Of a stretch of 64,000 bases of DNA, positions 17,845 through 27,500 are shown piece after piece. Position 1 is the stretch's first letter. Every line of letters starts with the position of its first letter. A program made the translations under genes and the position numbers. Source of the DNA: Planctomycetota bacterium (GTDB lineage: Bacteria; Planctomycetota; Planctomycetia; Pirellulales; Lacipirellulaceae); assembly GCA_029259915.1 (NCBI GenBank), contig JAJDED010000007.1, positions 62,001 to 126,000 on the forward strand. The letters run 5' to 3'. The notes beneath the pieces are model-generated. The model was not told the origin of the DNA. It did no database searches and was given only the letters and a program-made list of their open reading frames with translations.

Positions 17845-18075
17845 GGTGGCATGGCCTCGAAGGTCCGCCGACGTGGCTATGTTTGTGGCGTCTTAGCCAA
17901 CCCGCTTCATGCCCACGCGGACGAGGGCATGCCACACCTAGAAAGCTTACCTTTTGCTTCGACTGGGTTTGCTGGCGATTGGCGGTGGCATGGCCTCGGA
18001 GGTCCTCCGACGTGGCCATGCTTGCAGCGTTTAGGCTTTCCCACTTCATGCTCACGCAGACGAGGGCATGCCACC
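17845..18075. repeat. Two tandem copies of a GGTGGCATGG...CATGCCACC element
   Basis: Copy 1 is 17845-17938 and copy 2 is 17984-18075. Each starts GGTGGCATGGCCTCG, has GTCCGCCGACGTGGC or its variant, and ends GACGAGGGCATGCCAC. The ends are inverted, so each copy can fold on itself. Copy 2 is preceded by a 21-base sequence (17964-17984) that recurs with one mismatch exactly 200 bases away at 18164-18184 inside the end of the next gene. The 17741-18131 gap holds no convincing gene. Confidence 0.8.
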
Positions 18076-18131
18076 CGAACTGCCAATTCACCTGGGACCA
18101 CGTAGATTTCTCGGCAGAGCCGGAAATGGCA

Positions 18132-19817
18132 TTACCTGGCACTTCGCCTGGCGCTGCGGGCTTTGGGTTTGTTGGCGATTGGCGACATGCCCGGTTCGTC
18201 GTACGGAGAAAAGACGAGCCGATCGTACAACAGCAGAGCATGAATCGCGTGGCCCAGGGGACCGGCTTCCCAGTCCTTGGAGCGATTGCTGACCATGATA
18301 TTCGCCAAATAATTTGCCGCTCGCATGGTGTTTCGAGATTTGAGTTCCTTTTCCGTTGCGGCGTAGAGCAACCACTCCAGAATGTGGCCGGTGGTTTTCA
18401 GCTTCCGGTCAACACTTTCTTCATTGCCGGGGCCCCGGAACCATTCAGTACTGAAACTGCCGTCACGATTTTGTAATCGGTAGGCATATTGTTGGTAACG
18501 AGCAACAAATCGATGGGCCTTGAGGTACTGACCATCGACCGGCTCGCCCCGTTGTTGGCGTTTTTTGTAGGCCAGCGTCAAACCCGAGAGACGGTGGGTC
18601 CCCCCGCAAGCCGCTCCTCGTACCGGTTGACGCAATTCTTCGGAGATGAGCTTTTGAATGTCCCAAGCCATTCCTTGATCGTTGACCCATTGGGCATCGG
18701 AATCGAGATAATGCATCAAGCCGATGAGTTTGAAGGTCAGCTCGCTGCGTGGGTAGCAGGTTTTCTTTTCCATTTCGATCAGATCGGCGATCGTGAAGTC
18801 GTGCCCCTCGACGCGCATGGGATAATCAGACTGTACTTTTGCTTGCGCCAACAGGGCCAGTAATTGTCCCCGATGCCCCTGCAATGCGGGACCGACACGC
18901 ACGCTCAGCTCTCCATCGTCTTTCACATACATCAGCGACCGGCGTTTGCAGGGCTGATTAAAACAAAGCCACCCGACCGCGGTGATTGGTTCACCTTGAG
19001 GACCATCGCGGAGCACTTTGCTATTCACTTCGAAGGAAAGCATCGCGTGCATCAGTTCCCAGGGGCTGCGATCGCGTGTGTTCAGTGGCCGATTGTAGTA
19101 ATCCGTGAGGACGCGCCGAATTTTGGTGCGAAGGGCCAGCTGTGATTTGGTGAGCGGCGGCAAATTGTTTGGCGTTTGCACGTTCTCATCTGCGGTGGGA
19201 TCGCTGTCGGGGGTGGGATAACTTTCCGGTGCCGGTCCACCTAAATTGTCCGAGGCGATTGCGGCGGAGGTAGTTTCTTGAGAGTTGCGAACGGCGGACC
19301 GGCGAGCATCTGTGTTCGGGGGATTTCTCCTAGAGCGGCGAACAGATCGGAGTGCAATTCTCTCGCTGGCTGCGGCCTGGCCGCTTGACGATGGGCTCGA
19401 AGCCAAATTCTCAGACTCGCTTGACGCGTTCGTGTGGTCTTCCTCAACCATTTCCAACCATTTCCCGAAGGGCGACGGCGACGTCGGACGAGTCCGCTTC
19501 GGCTTGCTTACGCTGTTCGCCTGAGTTTGCGCAGTCGATGTGCTCTGCTGCGTAGCGTTGGAATGTGGCGAGGCGGAATGAACGGTAGTCGGAAAAATGC
19601 CTTTCACAACCGCTTCGTGGATATCGGAACCGATCGGTCTTTGGGAGGGCAACTGCGCGTCGAGCGTGGAAGCTGGACGGGTGCCGCCGGGCCGAATCCA
19701 TTTCAGCGCATTTTCAGCATCTGCAATGTTATGCGAACTGAGTGCAATTGCGATCAGCATCGCTACCACACCCGGTGTGGCGAATACGCTATTTAAGCCT
19801 GGCAACCAGCGTTGCAT
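18132..19817 (-). CDS. Conserved secreted protein of unknown function
   Basis: A 561-residue protein with an N-terminal signal or anchor segment (GVVAMLIAIALSSHNIADA), a low-complexity Ser/Thr/Pro/Gln-rich region (about 60-220) and a conserved helical C-terminal domain (about 230-540) that starts LALRTKIRRVLTDYYNRPL and contains GAACGGTHRLSGL and NRDGSFSTEWFRG. That last pattern recalls prenyltransferase/terpene-cyclase-like alpha-toroids, but this is a guess. I recall similar planctomycete proteins carrying an unsupported GTPase-activating label. The last codons (SPIANKPKARSARR) overlap a sequence repeated 200 bases downstream. Confidence 0.75.
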   Translation of the reverse strand: MQRWLPGLNSVFATPGVVAMLIAIALSSHNIADAENALKWIRPGGTRPASTLDAQLPSQRPIGSDIHEAVVKGIFPTTVHSASPHSNATQQSTSTAQTQANSVSKPKRTRPTSPSPFGKWLEMVEEDHTNASSESENLASSPSSSGQAAASERIALRSVRRSRRNPPNTDARRSAVRNSQETTSAAIASDNLGGPAPESYPTPDSDPTADENVQTPNNLPPLTKSQLALRTKIRRVLTDYYNRPLNTRDRSPWELMHAMLSFEVNSKVLRDGPQGEPITAVGWLCFNQPCKRRSLMYVKDDGELSVRVGPALQGHRGQLLALLAQAKVQSDYPMRVEGHDFTIADLIEMEKKTCYPRSELTFKLIGLMHYLDSDAQWVNDQGMAWDIQKLISEELRQPVRGAACGGTHRLSGLTLAYKKRQQRGEPVDGQYLKAHRFVARYQQYAYRLQNRDGSFSTEWFRGPGNEESVDRKLKTTGHILEWLLYAATEKELKSRNTMRAANYLANIMVSNRSKDWEAGPLGHAIHALLLYDRLVFSPYDEPGMSPIANKPKARSARRSAR

Positions 19818-19930
19818 CTAAACCATCCCCCCGAACTCGATTTGGATAACGAGTTTTGAATTCTGTGTGAGCTTTGCTTGCAGGCCAGCGGGTCGCGGTG
19901 ATAGAGGTTCCCCCGCGCTGCTTCCAAGAG

Positions 19931-20040
19931 GTGCCCCACCTAATTGGCCTACAGCAGTTGATATCGGGAAACGAGCGTCGGAAGTTCAGCCAGATAGAGA
20001 CTTTTCGGTCTCAGGAGGCCGAGTGAGAAGGTGGGGCAAC
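19931..20040. repeat. Intergenic inverted repeat, GTGCCCCACC type
   Basis: GTGCCCCACCTAATTGGCCT (19931-19950) pairs with a right arm ending AGGCCGAGTGAGAAGGTGGG at about 20035, with a bulge. It lies in the 377-base gap between the HEAT lipoprotein stop and the start of the secreted protein gene. A 90-codon frame on the plus strand here looks spurious. Confidence 0.5.
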
Positions 20041-20194
20041 TTTGCTGGTGAACCACCGAGTTTTAGAGAGAATTTGCGGGCTTGGCGGGAATTAGTGGAA
20101 GGAGATTCCTCCCTCAGAAGAAGGGGCTGGGTGGAGTGACCGCAGAATACAGGCCTCAGATTGCAGAAGTACTGCTAGCAAAAAGAATGGTCCG

Positions 20195-20866
20195 CTAGAA
20201 CGGCGACCACTGCTTAACCTGTTGGGCGACCGAAGCTTTCGCCTGCGGGGCGGGAACTTCCCCGGCGACGTACTGTTGCCATGCCCGGACATCGTTGCCA
20301 AAGTCTTCGCCACTTGCGGTTTTTAGCGATTGGACGGCAGCATATTGGACCGCCGGATCTCGGTCGCTCAGTGCCGGGGCCAGAGCCGCCACATTGGCTG
20401 CCGATTGGGTTTTACCCAGGCCGTCGATCGCAGCTAGGCGGACGTCGATATCGGTATCGCTAGCTGCTGCTTTTCGCAGCGCGTCTACGGACTCTTCGCC
20501 GCGTTCGGCCAGGCGATAGCAGCAAGTGAGGCGCACTTCCCGGTCTTCATCGTTCAGACCAGCTGTCAGGATTCGTAGAGCAAGTGGCGTGGAAAACTCC
20601 GAGACAGTGTTCTGAATCTCCTGGCGAACCAGGGGATCGGGCTCCGTGCGGATTTGCGTGGCAAGTTGCTCACAAAGCCGTTGCTGCTCGGCCAAATCCG
20701 ACTTTTCGGCCAACGGTGCCATTTCCCTTACTGCTGCAGCGCGCATCCCCGGTGTGATAATCGACGAGCGCTCTTTCGCCTGGAATGGCAGGGAGCTACA
20801 GCCAGTAGCCGACAAAGCGACTGTTACGATAGTGATCGAAATCAGAGAAATGAACTTTGAAAGCAT
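20195..20866 (-). CDS. HEAT-repeat lipoprotein
   Basis: A 223-residue predicted lipoprotein. The signal peptide ends in the lipobox ATGC (Cys23). The rest is helical, with HEAT/PBS-lyase-type repeats, most clearly LNDEDREVRLTCCYRLAERG, SDTDIDVRLAAIDGLGKT and LSDRDPAVQYAAVQSLKTA between residues 105 and 190. Such proteins act as binding scaffolds; no partner is indicated by the neighbours. Upstream (20867-21130) is a divergent promoter region shared with the ABC permease gene. Confidence 0.85.
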   Translation of the reverse strand: MLSKFISLISITIVTVALSATGCSSLPFQAKERSSIITPGMRAAAVREMAPLAEKSDLAEQQRLCEQLATQIRTEPDPLVRQEIQNTVSEFSTPLALRILTAGLNDEDREVRLTCCYRLAERGEESVDALRKAAASDTDIDVRLAAIDGLGKTQSAANVAALAPALSDRDPAVQYAAVQSLKTASGEDFGNDVRAWQQYVAGEVPAPQAKASVAQQVKQWSPF

Positions 20867-21130
20867 GGGGACAGTTGCAAAAGAGAAGGATGGCTTGCCA
20901 TTTGCGGGCGAATAGGTCTTCGAATTGAGGGCGGGAGCTTAGCAAACAGCAAAGCGGTCGGCCATGCCAAGTTGTGACATCTTGCGGTATCTTGGCACTG
21001 GGGAGTTGATGCTAGCTAGTATTAGCCGCGATCTTACAGATCGCCGGCCCCCTTGAAGCACTAGAGTGGGAACTCGGCTATTATTGTGATAGCAACGACT
21101 GACCGGTGAGTGGAAATCAACGGGAAATAG

Positions 21131-22777
21131 ATGGCTGACAGCAACATTCGACGCACGCTTGGAATTTGGCAACTCGCGCTGAGTTGCCTGGGCTTGGTCG
21201 TCTGTTTGGCTTTGGCTGGGGATCGCCTGCGGGGATTGATGGCGCATTCCGCGTGGTTGGTTGCGGGGACGCTTGCGGTAAGCCTTCCCTTGGGAATTGT
21301 GTTGGCCGTAGGAATGACGAAGACGACGGTCTTCGGCAAACGGTTGCTGGGACAAATGCTGATTGTCCTGTTGTTTGTGCCGCTTTATGTGCAAGCCGCC
21401 GCTTGGCAAGCGGTGATTGGGCAGGGAGGTTGGCTGATTTCCGACAGCATGGCGTCGCCTTGGCTCCAGGGTTGGGTCGGCGCCGTGTGGGTTCACGGCA
21501 TGGCTGCCGTGGCGTGGGTGGTGTTGATTGTTGGAGCGGCACTCAAAAATGTGCCAAGGGAATTGGAAGAAGCGGCTTTACAAGATACGAGCGCGCTCAG
21601 AGTAATTATGCGCGTGAGTTTGCCTGCCGCAATCCCTGGAATTCTTGCAGCGGCATTGTGGATTGCCGTGTTTTGCGTGGGAGAGATCACGGTAACCGAC
21701 CTGTTTCAAGTACGCACTTTTGCCGAGGAAGTTTATACCGCTGCAAGTTTTGGAGCGTTGGTCGATCCGCTGGCCATTGATGCGAATGGTGCAATTGTCA
21801 CCGACGAAACGCCACTGCTTGCGACGGGCGACTTGTGGTTGGGAACATTGGCCGTAGTCATGTTAGTTTCTGTGGCGTTGGCTGTGGTTTGGAGATGGTT
21901 GCCGACGTTCAATCTCATCTCGCAAGAATCCCGTTGGCGGTGGAAGTTAGACAAAAGTCACGTCTGGGTGGCACTCATGGTTTGGAGTGTTGCACTGTTG
22001 GTGGTTGGAGGCCCTCTGATCGGATTGGCTGGCAAAGCAGGATGGACGCTTGAGCAGGGTCCGTCAGAAGTGGTTCAATCTTGGTCTGCCTCGCAGGCTG
22101 TAACGAGGGTCGCCGAAAGTGCTTGGCAACATCGGCGCGAATGGGGATGGACCGTTGCCATTGGTGGGTCTGCTGCGCTGCTGGCGACAATTGTTGGAGT
22201 GCTTTTGGCGTGGGCCATGCGAACCGGTCGGTTGCCTATTGCGCTGACAGCTTTTGTGTTAGCTGTGGGGTTTGCGTTGCCCGGTCCGATGATTGGAGTC
22301 TGGATAATCCGTTTGCTCAACCAGCCTGAAAGTTCCTGGTTGTCGGGACTCACTTGGTTTTACGACCAAACGATCCTGGCCCCGGTGCTGGCGCAGTTTT
22401 GTCGCACGTTGCCGTTGGCCACGTTGTTGTTGACGACTCAGTTTGCGACGGTTTCGCAAGAAGTGTTAGACAGCGCCACGAGCGAAGGTGCCGGGTGGTG
22501 GCGGCAGTTGCTGGCGATTGTGTTGCCTGCCCGATGGTATGCGGTCTTGGCGACATTGTGCTTGACGTTAGTTTTGGCGTTTGGCGAATTGGCTGCTACG
22601 TTGCTTGTCACTCCGCCGGGAATCTCAACGCTTTCGGTACGCATTTTTGGGTTGCTGCACTACGGCGCAGAAGATCGCGTGGCGGCATTGTGTCTGACGG
22701 TGGCGATCGTCTTAGGAACTTTGGCATTGGTGGGCTGGCGACTATTTGATCGGCTACAATCAGACGCTGAAGCGTGA
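21131..22777 (+). CDS. Iron(III)-type ABC transporter permease, two-domain
   Basis: A 548-residue inner-membrane protein with about 12 membrane segments made of two fused binding-protein-dependent permease domains, as in FbpB/SfuB-type ferric iron importers. Each half has an EAA loop that contacts the ATPase: ELEEAALQDTSALRVI near residue 144 and EVLDSATSEGAGWWRQLLAIVLPA near 443. The usual solute-binding protein and ATPase are not adjacent; upstream is a divergent lipoprotein gene and downstream a large lipoprotein. Substrate assignment rests on domain architecture only. Confidence 0.85.
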   Translation: MADSNIRRTLGIWQLALSCLGLVVCLALAGDRLRGLMAHSAWLVAGTLAVSLPLGIVLAVGMTKTTVFGKRLLGQMLIVLLFVPLYVQAAAWQAVIGQGGWLISDSMASPWLQGWVGAVWVHGMAAVAWVVLIVGAALKNVPRELEEAALQDTSALRVIMRVSLPAAIPGILAAALWIAVFCVGEITVTDLFQVRTFAEEVYTAASFGALVDPLAIDANGAIVTDETPLLATGDLWLGTLAVVMLVSVALAVVWRWLPTFNLISQESRWRWKLDKSHVWVALMVWSVALLVVGGPLIGLAGKAGWTLEQGPSEVVQSWSASQAVTRVAESAWQHRREWGWTVAIGGSAALLATIVGVLLAWAMRTGRLPIALTAFVLAVGFALPGPMIGVWIIRLLNQPESSWLSGLTWFYDQTILAPVLAQFCRTLPLATLLLTTQFATVSQEVLDSATSEGAGWWRQLLAIVLPARWYAVLATLCLTLVLAFGELAATLLVTPPGISTLSVRIFGLLHYGAEDRVAALCLTVAIVLGTLALVGWRLFDRLQSDAEA

Positions 22778-22859
22778 GAGGTCAGAAGTGTTTAGGCAAC
22801 CTGCATGGGTAATTCCACTCAATTCCCTGACCTCCGACCTCTGATTCCTGACCTCTCAC
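22774..22859. repeat. GAGGTCAGA-type inverted repeat
   Basis: GTGAGAGGTCAGAAGT (22774-22789) pairs with TTCCTGACCTCTCAC (22845-22859); the right side also holds two further GACCTC units in tandem. It starts at the stop codon of the permease gene and lies before the lipoprotein gene on the same strand. Confidence 0.65.
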
Positions 22860-22999
22860 TCATTCCGTAGATCAGACGATGGTGTAAAATAATCGCTCCC
22901 CTAATCCGCAGTCTTGAATGCTTCCAAGAAATTATGCTTCATCGGCTTGCCATTTTGCTTCGCTTGTCGCATGCACCTCGGGTGCGTGCGGGGAGTTGC

Positions 23000-25432
23000 A
23001 TGGTTTGGCTACTGTTGGGATTGGCGCTTACTACGAGTTTGGGATGTTTTGGATCAGACAAGAAAACAGACGAACAGGACCAAGCCGAAAAACAAAAAGT
23101 TGCTGAGGAAAAAAAGAAAAAGGATCCGCTGGAAATTGGACCACTGCTGCCCATTTGGGGGCAGGAATTGGGAGAGGATGCTTTGGCGGATCCTCAGCCA
23201 AAAATTCTTGTGAAGCCGGGGCACTGGATTCCCACCCGGCAGAGCATGCGGGCGAACGTCGATGATTTTGTTGGCACTACAACCGCTCAATTGATCGACA
23301 GTCGTCAGCAGCCCACGGCACTTGAGCACACGCGATTTCGTCTCCAAACAACTCGACCCGTCGTGCTTGCCAAGGGACGTGTGAAGGGTGTCGAAGCAGA
23401 GCTCTTTGTTCCCGAGGATGGCACTGGAACGCACGTGCGTTCCAGGCTGCTTAACCGCAACACCGGGTCGCTAGTGCATCAAGCCGATCCCCAATTGGTG
23501 AAGATGCCTTCCTATCAATATCTGTTAGTGGTACTGGCCAAAGAGATTTCGCGATACGGTTTCCTGAAGGTTACCGACACGGTTCGAGCCCCGTGGGAAG
23601 AAGAGTACGAAGAGCCGTCACAGTCCCACTACCGAGTCGTTCTGGCGGATGCTTCGAAAGAAATACCCTTGTCGGCGGATATGCTCACTTGGTCGAGCAT
23701 GGCCTATTTGGTGTGGGATGAAGTCGATCTCGCTCAGTTTGCGGAAGACCAGCAAGAGGCACTGCTAGATTGGCTCCATTGGGGAGGGCGATTGATCATC
23801 AATGGCCCTGATTCTTATGACGCTTTGCGAGGTTCGTTTCTCGATGAATTTTTGCCGGCCGAGAGCACCGGGACGCGGCTTTTTACGGCAGACGATTTGC
23901 ACGATTGGTCGGAGTTCTGGTCGGAACGTCTTCGTGGTGAGCGCCTATCACCTGTCGTCGTGAATCGGCCTTGGTCTGGCATCCGGCTCGAACCTCGCGC
24001 GGGTGCGCGGGAATTGCCGGGCGGTGGGGGTTTGTTTTACGAGCGCGATGTAGGGCAGGGGAGTATCGTTATTTCTGCGGTACAACTTTCCCAACGCGAT
24101 CTGATCAATTGGCCTGGTTTCGATGGCCTGCTGAATGCCGTATTGCTGCGAAGACCGCGTCGCCAGTTCCAGGAAGGTGTGTATGGCGGGCTGCGTGTCG
24201 ATTGGGCCGATTACCTTGATCGGCGTCTCGATGCGCATTTTACGACAGGCTTGCGGCTGTTCGCTCGCGATGCGGCAACGAAGGCGAACTTCTTGCGGAC
24301 AGAATCGAGCAGCCAAAACCGGTTTGATGTGCAGGAATCTGCCTTTGTGGTAACCAACGATCGGCCTGGAGGGTTGGCAAGTTGGGGAGAGTTTTCCCCT
24401 GTGAGCGCGACGTCGCGAGAATCGTTGACCGCTGCCGCCGGGGTGCAAATGCCGGGGGCAGGTTTTATCTTGGCCTGTTTGGCAATTTATTTGGTCGTGT
24501 TGGTGCCGCTCAACTGGATGGTGTTCCATTCGCTGGGGCGTGTGGAATGGGCTTGGTTTGCCGCGCCGGTGATCGCGATTTTCGGCACGATTGGCGTGGT
24601 TCGCCTTGCGCAGCTCGACATCGGCTTTGTGCGCAGCCAAACAGAAATTGCACTGCTCGAATTGCAGGGTGCCCATCCGCGCGGGTTGTTGAGCCGGTTC
24701 ACGGCACTCTATTCGTCGCTTTCGACCACCTACGACATCGCATTCGACGATGCCAATACTCTGGCCACACCGTTTCCGATCAGCGAGGAAATCCAACTTC
24801 GCAGTGCGGATCAGAAGCACGATATAGTTTTTGAAAAACATTCCGACACCGCTCTGCGCGGTTTGGTGGTTTCGTCCAATTCGACCCGGATGGTCCACAG
24901 CGAACAGATGTTTGCTTTACCTGGCCCATTGCGATTGGGACTGTCCTCTCGGAATCATCCCCAGGTGGAGAACCGATCGGGCTTCGATTTGCAGGATGTT
25001 GTCGTGGTGCGCCGTTATTTTTCGAGGTCAAAAGAGCCTTCGTACGAAGCGAGCTGGATCGGAACCCTGCGGGACGGCAGCTCGACAGTTCTGGGGCTTA
25101 CGCCGTTTTCTTTGGAAGAAGACAAAATTCCGTTTGCCGAGCAACGCGATCTTGCAGAACAGTCGGTGCGGCGCGAGCGATTGAATATCGATAAACTTTT
25201 GCAACTGGCGTTTCGTTTTCCTGAAGCCGACGATCCTCTCAACCAACGTCGCGAGGAAATCCGGCTTGTCGGACGCATCGACGACGTAGTGCCCTGCTTG
25301 GAAATTGTTCCTGCCGCCTCGCAGATTCGTGGAACCACCATCGTGTTGGCGCATCTGAATTATGGCGAACCATTTTCGCCGCGCCCCGATCTGAACAGTC
25401 GCGACGATGTGCTTAGCAGTACTACGGAGTAG
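23000..25432 (+). CDS. Large membrane lipoprotein of unknown function
   Basis: An 810-residue protein from ATG 23000, chosen over ATG 22934 because GGGGAG precedes it and it yields a compact lipoprotein signal (VWLLLGLALTTSLGC). A Lys/Glu-rich stretch follows. Residues about 150-330 resemble the glutamine-amidotransferase-like/ThuA-like fold used in planctomycete membrane proteins (LLDWLHWGGRLIINGPDSYD). Two membrane segments lie near 493-515 and 525-545 (FILACLAIYLVVLVPLNWMV, WFAAPVIAIFGTIGVVRLA), with a further extracytoplasmic domain after them. The fold suggestion is inference; the architecture is visible. Confidence 0.75.
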   Translation: MVWLLLGLALTTSLGCFGSDKKTDEQDQAEKQKVAEEKKKKDPLEIGPLLPIWGQELGEDALADPQPKILVKPGHWIPTRQSMRANVDDFVGTTTAQLIDSRQQPTALEHTRFRLQTTRPVVLAKGRVKGVEAELFVPEDGTGTHVRSRLLNRNTGSLVHQADPQLVKMPSYQYLLVVLAKEISRYGFLKVTDTVRAPWEEEYEEPSQSHYRVVLADASKEIPLSADMLTWSSMAYLVWDEVDLAQFAEDQQEALLDWLHWGGRLIINGPDSYDALRGSFLDEFLPAESTGTRLFTADDLHDWSEFWSERLRGERLSPVVVNRPWSGIRLEPRAGARELPGGGGLFYERDVGQGSIVISAVQLSQRDLINWPGFDGLLNAVLLRRPRRQFQEGVYGGLRVDWADYLDRRLDAHFTTGLRLFARDAATKANFLRTESSSQNRFDVQESAFVVTNDRPGGLASWGEFSPVSATSRESLTAAAGVQMPGAGFILACLAIYLVVLVPLNWMVFHSLGRVEWAWFAAPVIAIFGTIGVVRLAQLDIGFVRSQTEIALLELQGAHPRGLLSRFTALYSSLSTTYDIAFDDANTLATPFPISEEIQLRSADQKHDIVFEKHSDTALRGLVVSSNSTRMVHSEQMFALPGPLRLGLSSRNHPQVENRSGFDLQDVVVVRRYFSRSKEPSYEASWIGTLRDGSSTVLGLTPFSLEEDKIPFAEQRDLAEQSVRRERLNIDKLLQLAFRFPEADDPLNQRREEIRLVGRIDDVVPCLEIVPAASQIRGTTIVLAHLNYGEPFSPRPDLNSRDDVLSSTTE

Positions 25433-25435
25433 CCG

Positions 25436-25523
25436 AAGAGGTCGGAGGACAGAGATCAGAGGTCGGAGGTCAGGGAGCTTCTATCCAGTTCCCAAACCTC
25501 CGATCTCTGATCTCAGTCCTCTC
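25436..25523. repeat. GAGGTCGGAG-type inverted repeat
   Basis: Arms of over 30 bases, starting GAGGTCGGAGGACAGAGATC on the left and ending GATCTCTGATCTCAGTCCTC on the right, pair closely. It begins 4 bases after the stop codon of the lipoprotein gene. The left arm consists of near-repeats of GAGGTCGGAGG. Same class as 22774-22859. Confidence 0.75.
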
Positions 25524-25615
25524 AAAAACCCTTGTGACAAATCGGAAAACCCCGGATAATGCTGATCTCTCAATAACCAAATAGCGTCCGCTGAACTTTT
25601 GTAAGGATCGATTTA

Positions 25616-27379
25616 ATGGTGTCTAACCACTGTGTCTGTGAAACGTCTCGAAAGATTGTCTGTGCATTGTTGATCCTGGCAACGTTTGCTCACGGTTCTC
25701 GCGCCGAGGATGTCCTCAGCTATTTGCCGGAGGATGCGCTTGGGTTTGCGGTGGTTCGCGATCTGGATAAGACGAGCGCCAAAGCCGAGCGTTTTTTGCA
25801 GATGTTCAATCTCAACGTGCCGACACCACTTGCGTTTGCCCAATTTTCCACGGGTCTTGGTGAGGGGATCGACAAAAATGGCGATTTGCTAATCGCGCTG
25901 ATTCCCGGCTCGCGGCCCACTTCGCTTCCCGAGCCGATGGTGCTGTTGCCGATATCCGACTACGAAAAATTCTCTGCTTCGATTCAGGGCGATACTTCGG
26001 GAGAAGTGTGCCGAGTTGCGATAGCTGGTGAAGATGTCCTCGTTGCCCGAAACGGTGCCTATGCGATTTTGATGAATGTGGAACATCGCGAAACGCTGGA
26101 AATTCTGCTGGGGATGGAGCCAGAGGTGGTCGCGCCGTTCAAGCCGCTCGACGCCTGGTTGCAGTCGAACCAAGCCTCCTTTGTCATCATGCCCACGGGA
26201 GTGGAAAAGCTTGTGACGTTGGGTCGCCAAGAACTTGCAAAACAACGGCAAGTCTTAGCCGACCGATTTGGCGACCCGCAACTGGGGCACATGCTCCAAA
26301 GTGCGCGACAAGGTTTCGTGTTCTACGACATCTTGCTTAACCTTGTTGGCAAAGAAATCTATACCGTGGCTTTCGGAGTGGAGATCGACGCATCGAACAA
26401 TTTGCGTTTGGGATATCGTTTTCTGTTGGAAAACCAGAGTGTTGGTGAAAGTTCCCACGCTGAGAGCTCCGTTGTTGTCGAGCACCTGAAAGGCTATCCC
26501 GACCAGCCGTTTGTTTTCGCGGGCGGCGGTTCTTTTCAAGGCGAATGGGTTAGTCGAATTACCGAGATGAGTGTGAATTTGATGCAACAGATGCCAGAAC
26601 TATATGGCCTTCAGGATGCCAGCAAAGATCAATGGAATGAACTCAGGGAGTCTTATCGAGAAGCGACGGAAAAAATGCTTTCAGGCTCGATGATCATGCT
26701 TCCCGGTGAAAAGGGGGAGCCCCTTTCTAGCAATATGTTTGGTGTTTTTCAGGTAGATGATGCCAATGCCTATTTGGAGTCTTACAGAAAGTCGGTTAAT
26801 CTTTGGCGCAAACTGATGGAGGGGTCCACGAGCGATATCAAGATGGACTATCAGTTGAAAGAACTCACGGTTGGAGACCATAAGGCTTACGAATTGGAAG
26901 TGGACGTCGCTTCCGCGGCCCAAGACCCGAATGTGCCGATGTTCAACTGGATGTTGGAAAGCATGTTTGGCGAAGACGGGAAGGTGCGTTCGCTGATAGT
27001 GGCCGTCGATGAAACAAATCTCGTTTTTGGGATGAGTAATGAGCAGAGAGTGCTCAAGGTAATCGAGCAATTGAAACAGAGAGAACAAGGGTTGCGCCAG
27101 TCGGCAGGCATCCAGACGACCAGCGGTCTCTTGCCTCAAGAGGCTGCTTGGAGGTTCTACGTGAGTCCCCCCGGATGCGTACAGTGGATTCAGCGCATCC
27201 TGGACGAGCTTCTCGCCCAAATGATTGGGCAGTCGATCGAAATTCCCGATTTCGCAGCCTGTCCGCCGGTTGGCATTTCACTAGACTTCAAAGACTCCCA
27301 AGCAGATGTCGACGTGGTTGCCCCCGTCGATTCGCTCGAGGCATTGGCCGATTTCATCGAGAAGTGCAAGGAACTGTAG
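25616..27379 (+). CDS. Secreted protein of unknown function, DUF3352-like
   Basis: A 587-residue protein with a signal peptide (VCALLILATFAHGSRAE) followed by DVLSYLPEDALGFAVVRDLDKT, a start typical of a planctomycete family of exported proteins resembling DUF3352 proteins. The sequence is a series of alternating alpha/beta segments without catalytic motifs I can identify. The start at ATG 25616 has AAGGA about 9 bases upstream. It follows the large lipoprotein gene on the same strand after a hairpin element, and converges with the amidohydrolase gene. Confidence 0.75.
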   Translation: MVSNHCVCETSRKIVCALLILATFAHGSRAEDVLSYLPEDALGFAVVRDLDKTSAKAERFLQMFNLNVPTPLAFAQFSTGLGEGIDKNGDLLIALIPGSRPTSLPEPMVLLPISDYEKFSASIQGDTSGEVCRVAIAGEDVLVARNGAYAILMNVEHRETLEILLGMEPEVVAPFKPLDAWLQSNQASFVIMPTGVEKLVTLGRQELAKQRQVLADRFGDPQLGHMLQSARQGFVFYDILLNLVGKEIYTVAFGVEIDASNNLRLGYRFLLENQSVGESSHAESSVVVEHLKGYPDQPFVFAGGGSFQGEWVSRITEMSVNLMQQMPELYGLQDASKDQWNELRESYREATEKMLSGSMIMLPGEKGEPLSSNMFGVFQVDDANAYLESYRKSVNLWRKLMEGSTSDIKMDYQLKELTVGDHKAYELEVDVASAAQDPNVPMFNWMLESMFGEDGKVRSLIVAVDETNLVFGMSNEQRVLKVIEQLKQREQGLRQSAGIQTTSGLLPQEAAWRFYVSPPGCVQWIQRILDELLAQMIGQSIEIPDFAACPPVGISLDFKDSQADVDVVAPVDSLEALADFIEKCKEL

Positions 27380-27390
27380 TGTTAAAGGTG

Positions 27391-27487
27391 ATAGCCACAA
27401 AAAACACGAAAAGCACAAAAATTGTTGGGGAGAAGCGAGTTGAGGATTTCATCCTTTTCGTGTCTCTTTGTGTTTTTTGTGGCTATT
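27391..27487. repeat. Long-arm inverted repeat, GCCACAAAAAACACGAA type
   Basis: ATAGCCACAAAAAACACGAA (from 27391) pairs with the right arm ending GTGTTTTTTGTGGCTAT (27487). It fills the space between two convergent stop codons (27379 and 27501) and could serve as a two-way transcript end. Member of the hairpin family in the findings. Confidence 0.75.
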
Positions 27488-27500
27488 GAAAATCTTCGTA

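Noticed and set aside
19867..20139. 90-codon plus-strand frame in the gap before the HEAT lipoprotein gene
   Set aside because: Overlaps an inverted repeat, lacks a ribosome-binding site and has biased composition.
23948..24898. Long minus-strand frame of 316 codons opposite the large lipoprotein gene
   Set aside because: Composition rich in Arg, His and Pro without motifs, fully antisense to a gene with clear signal and membrane segments.
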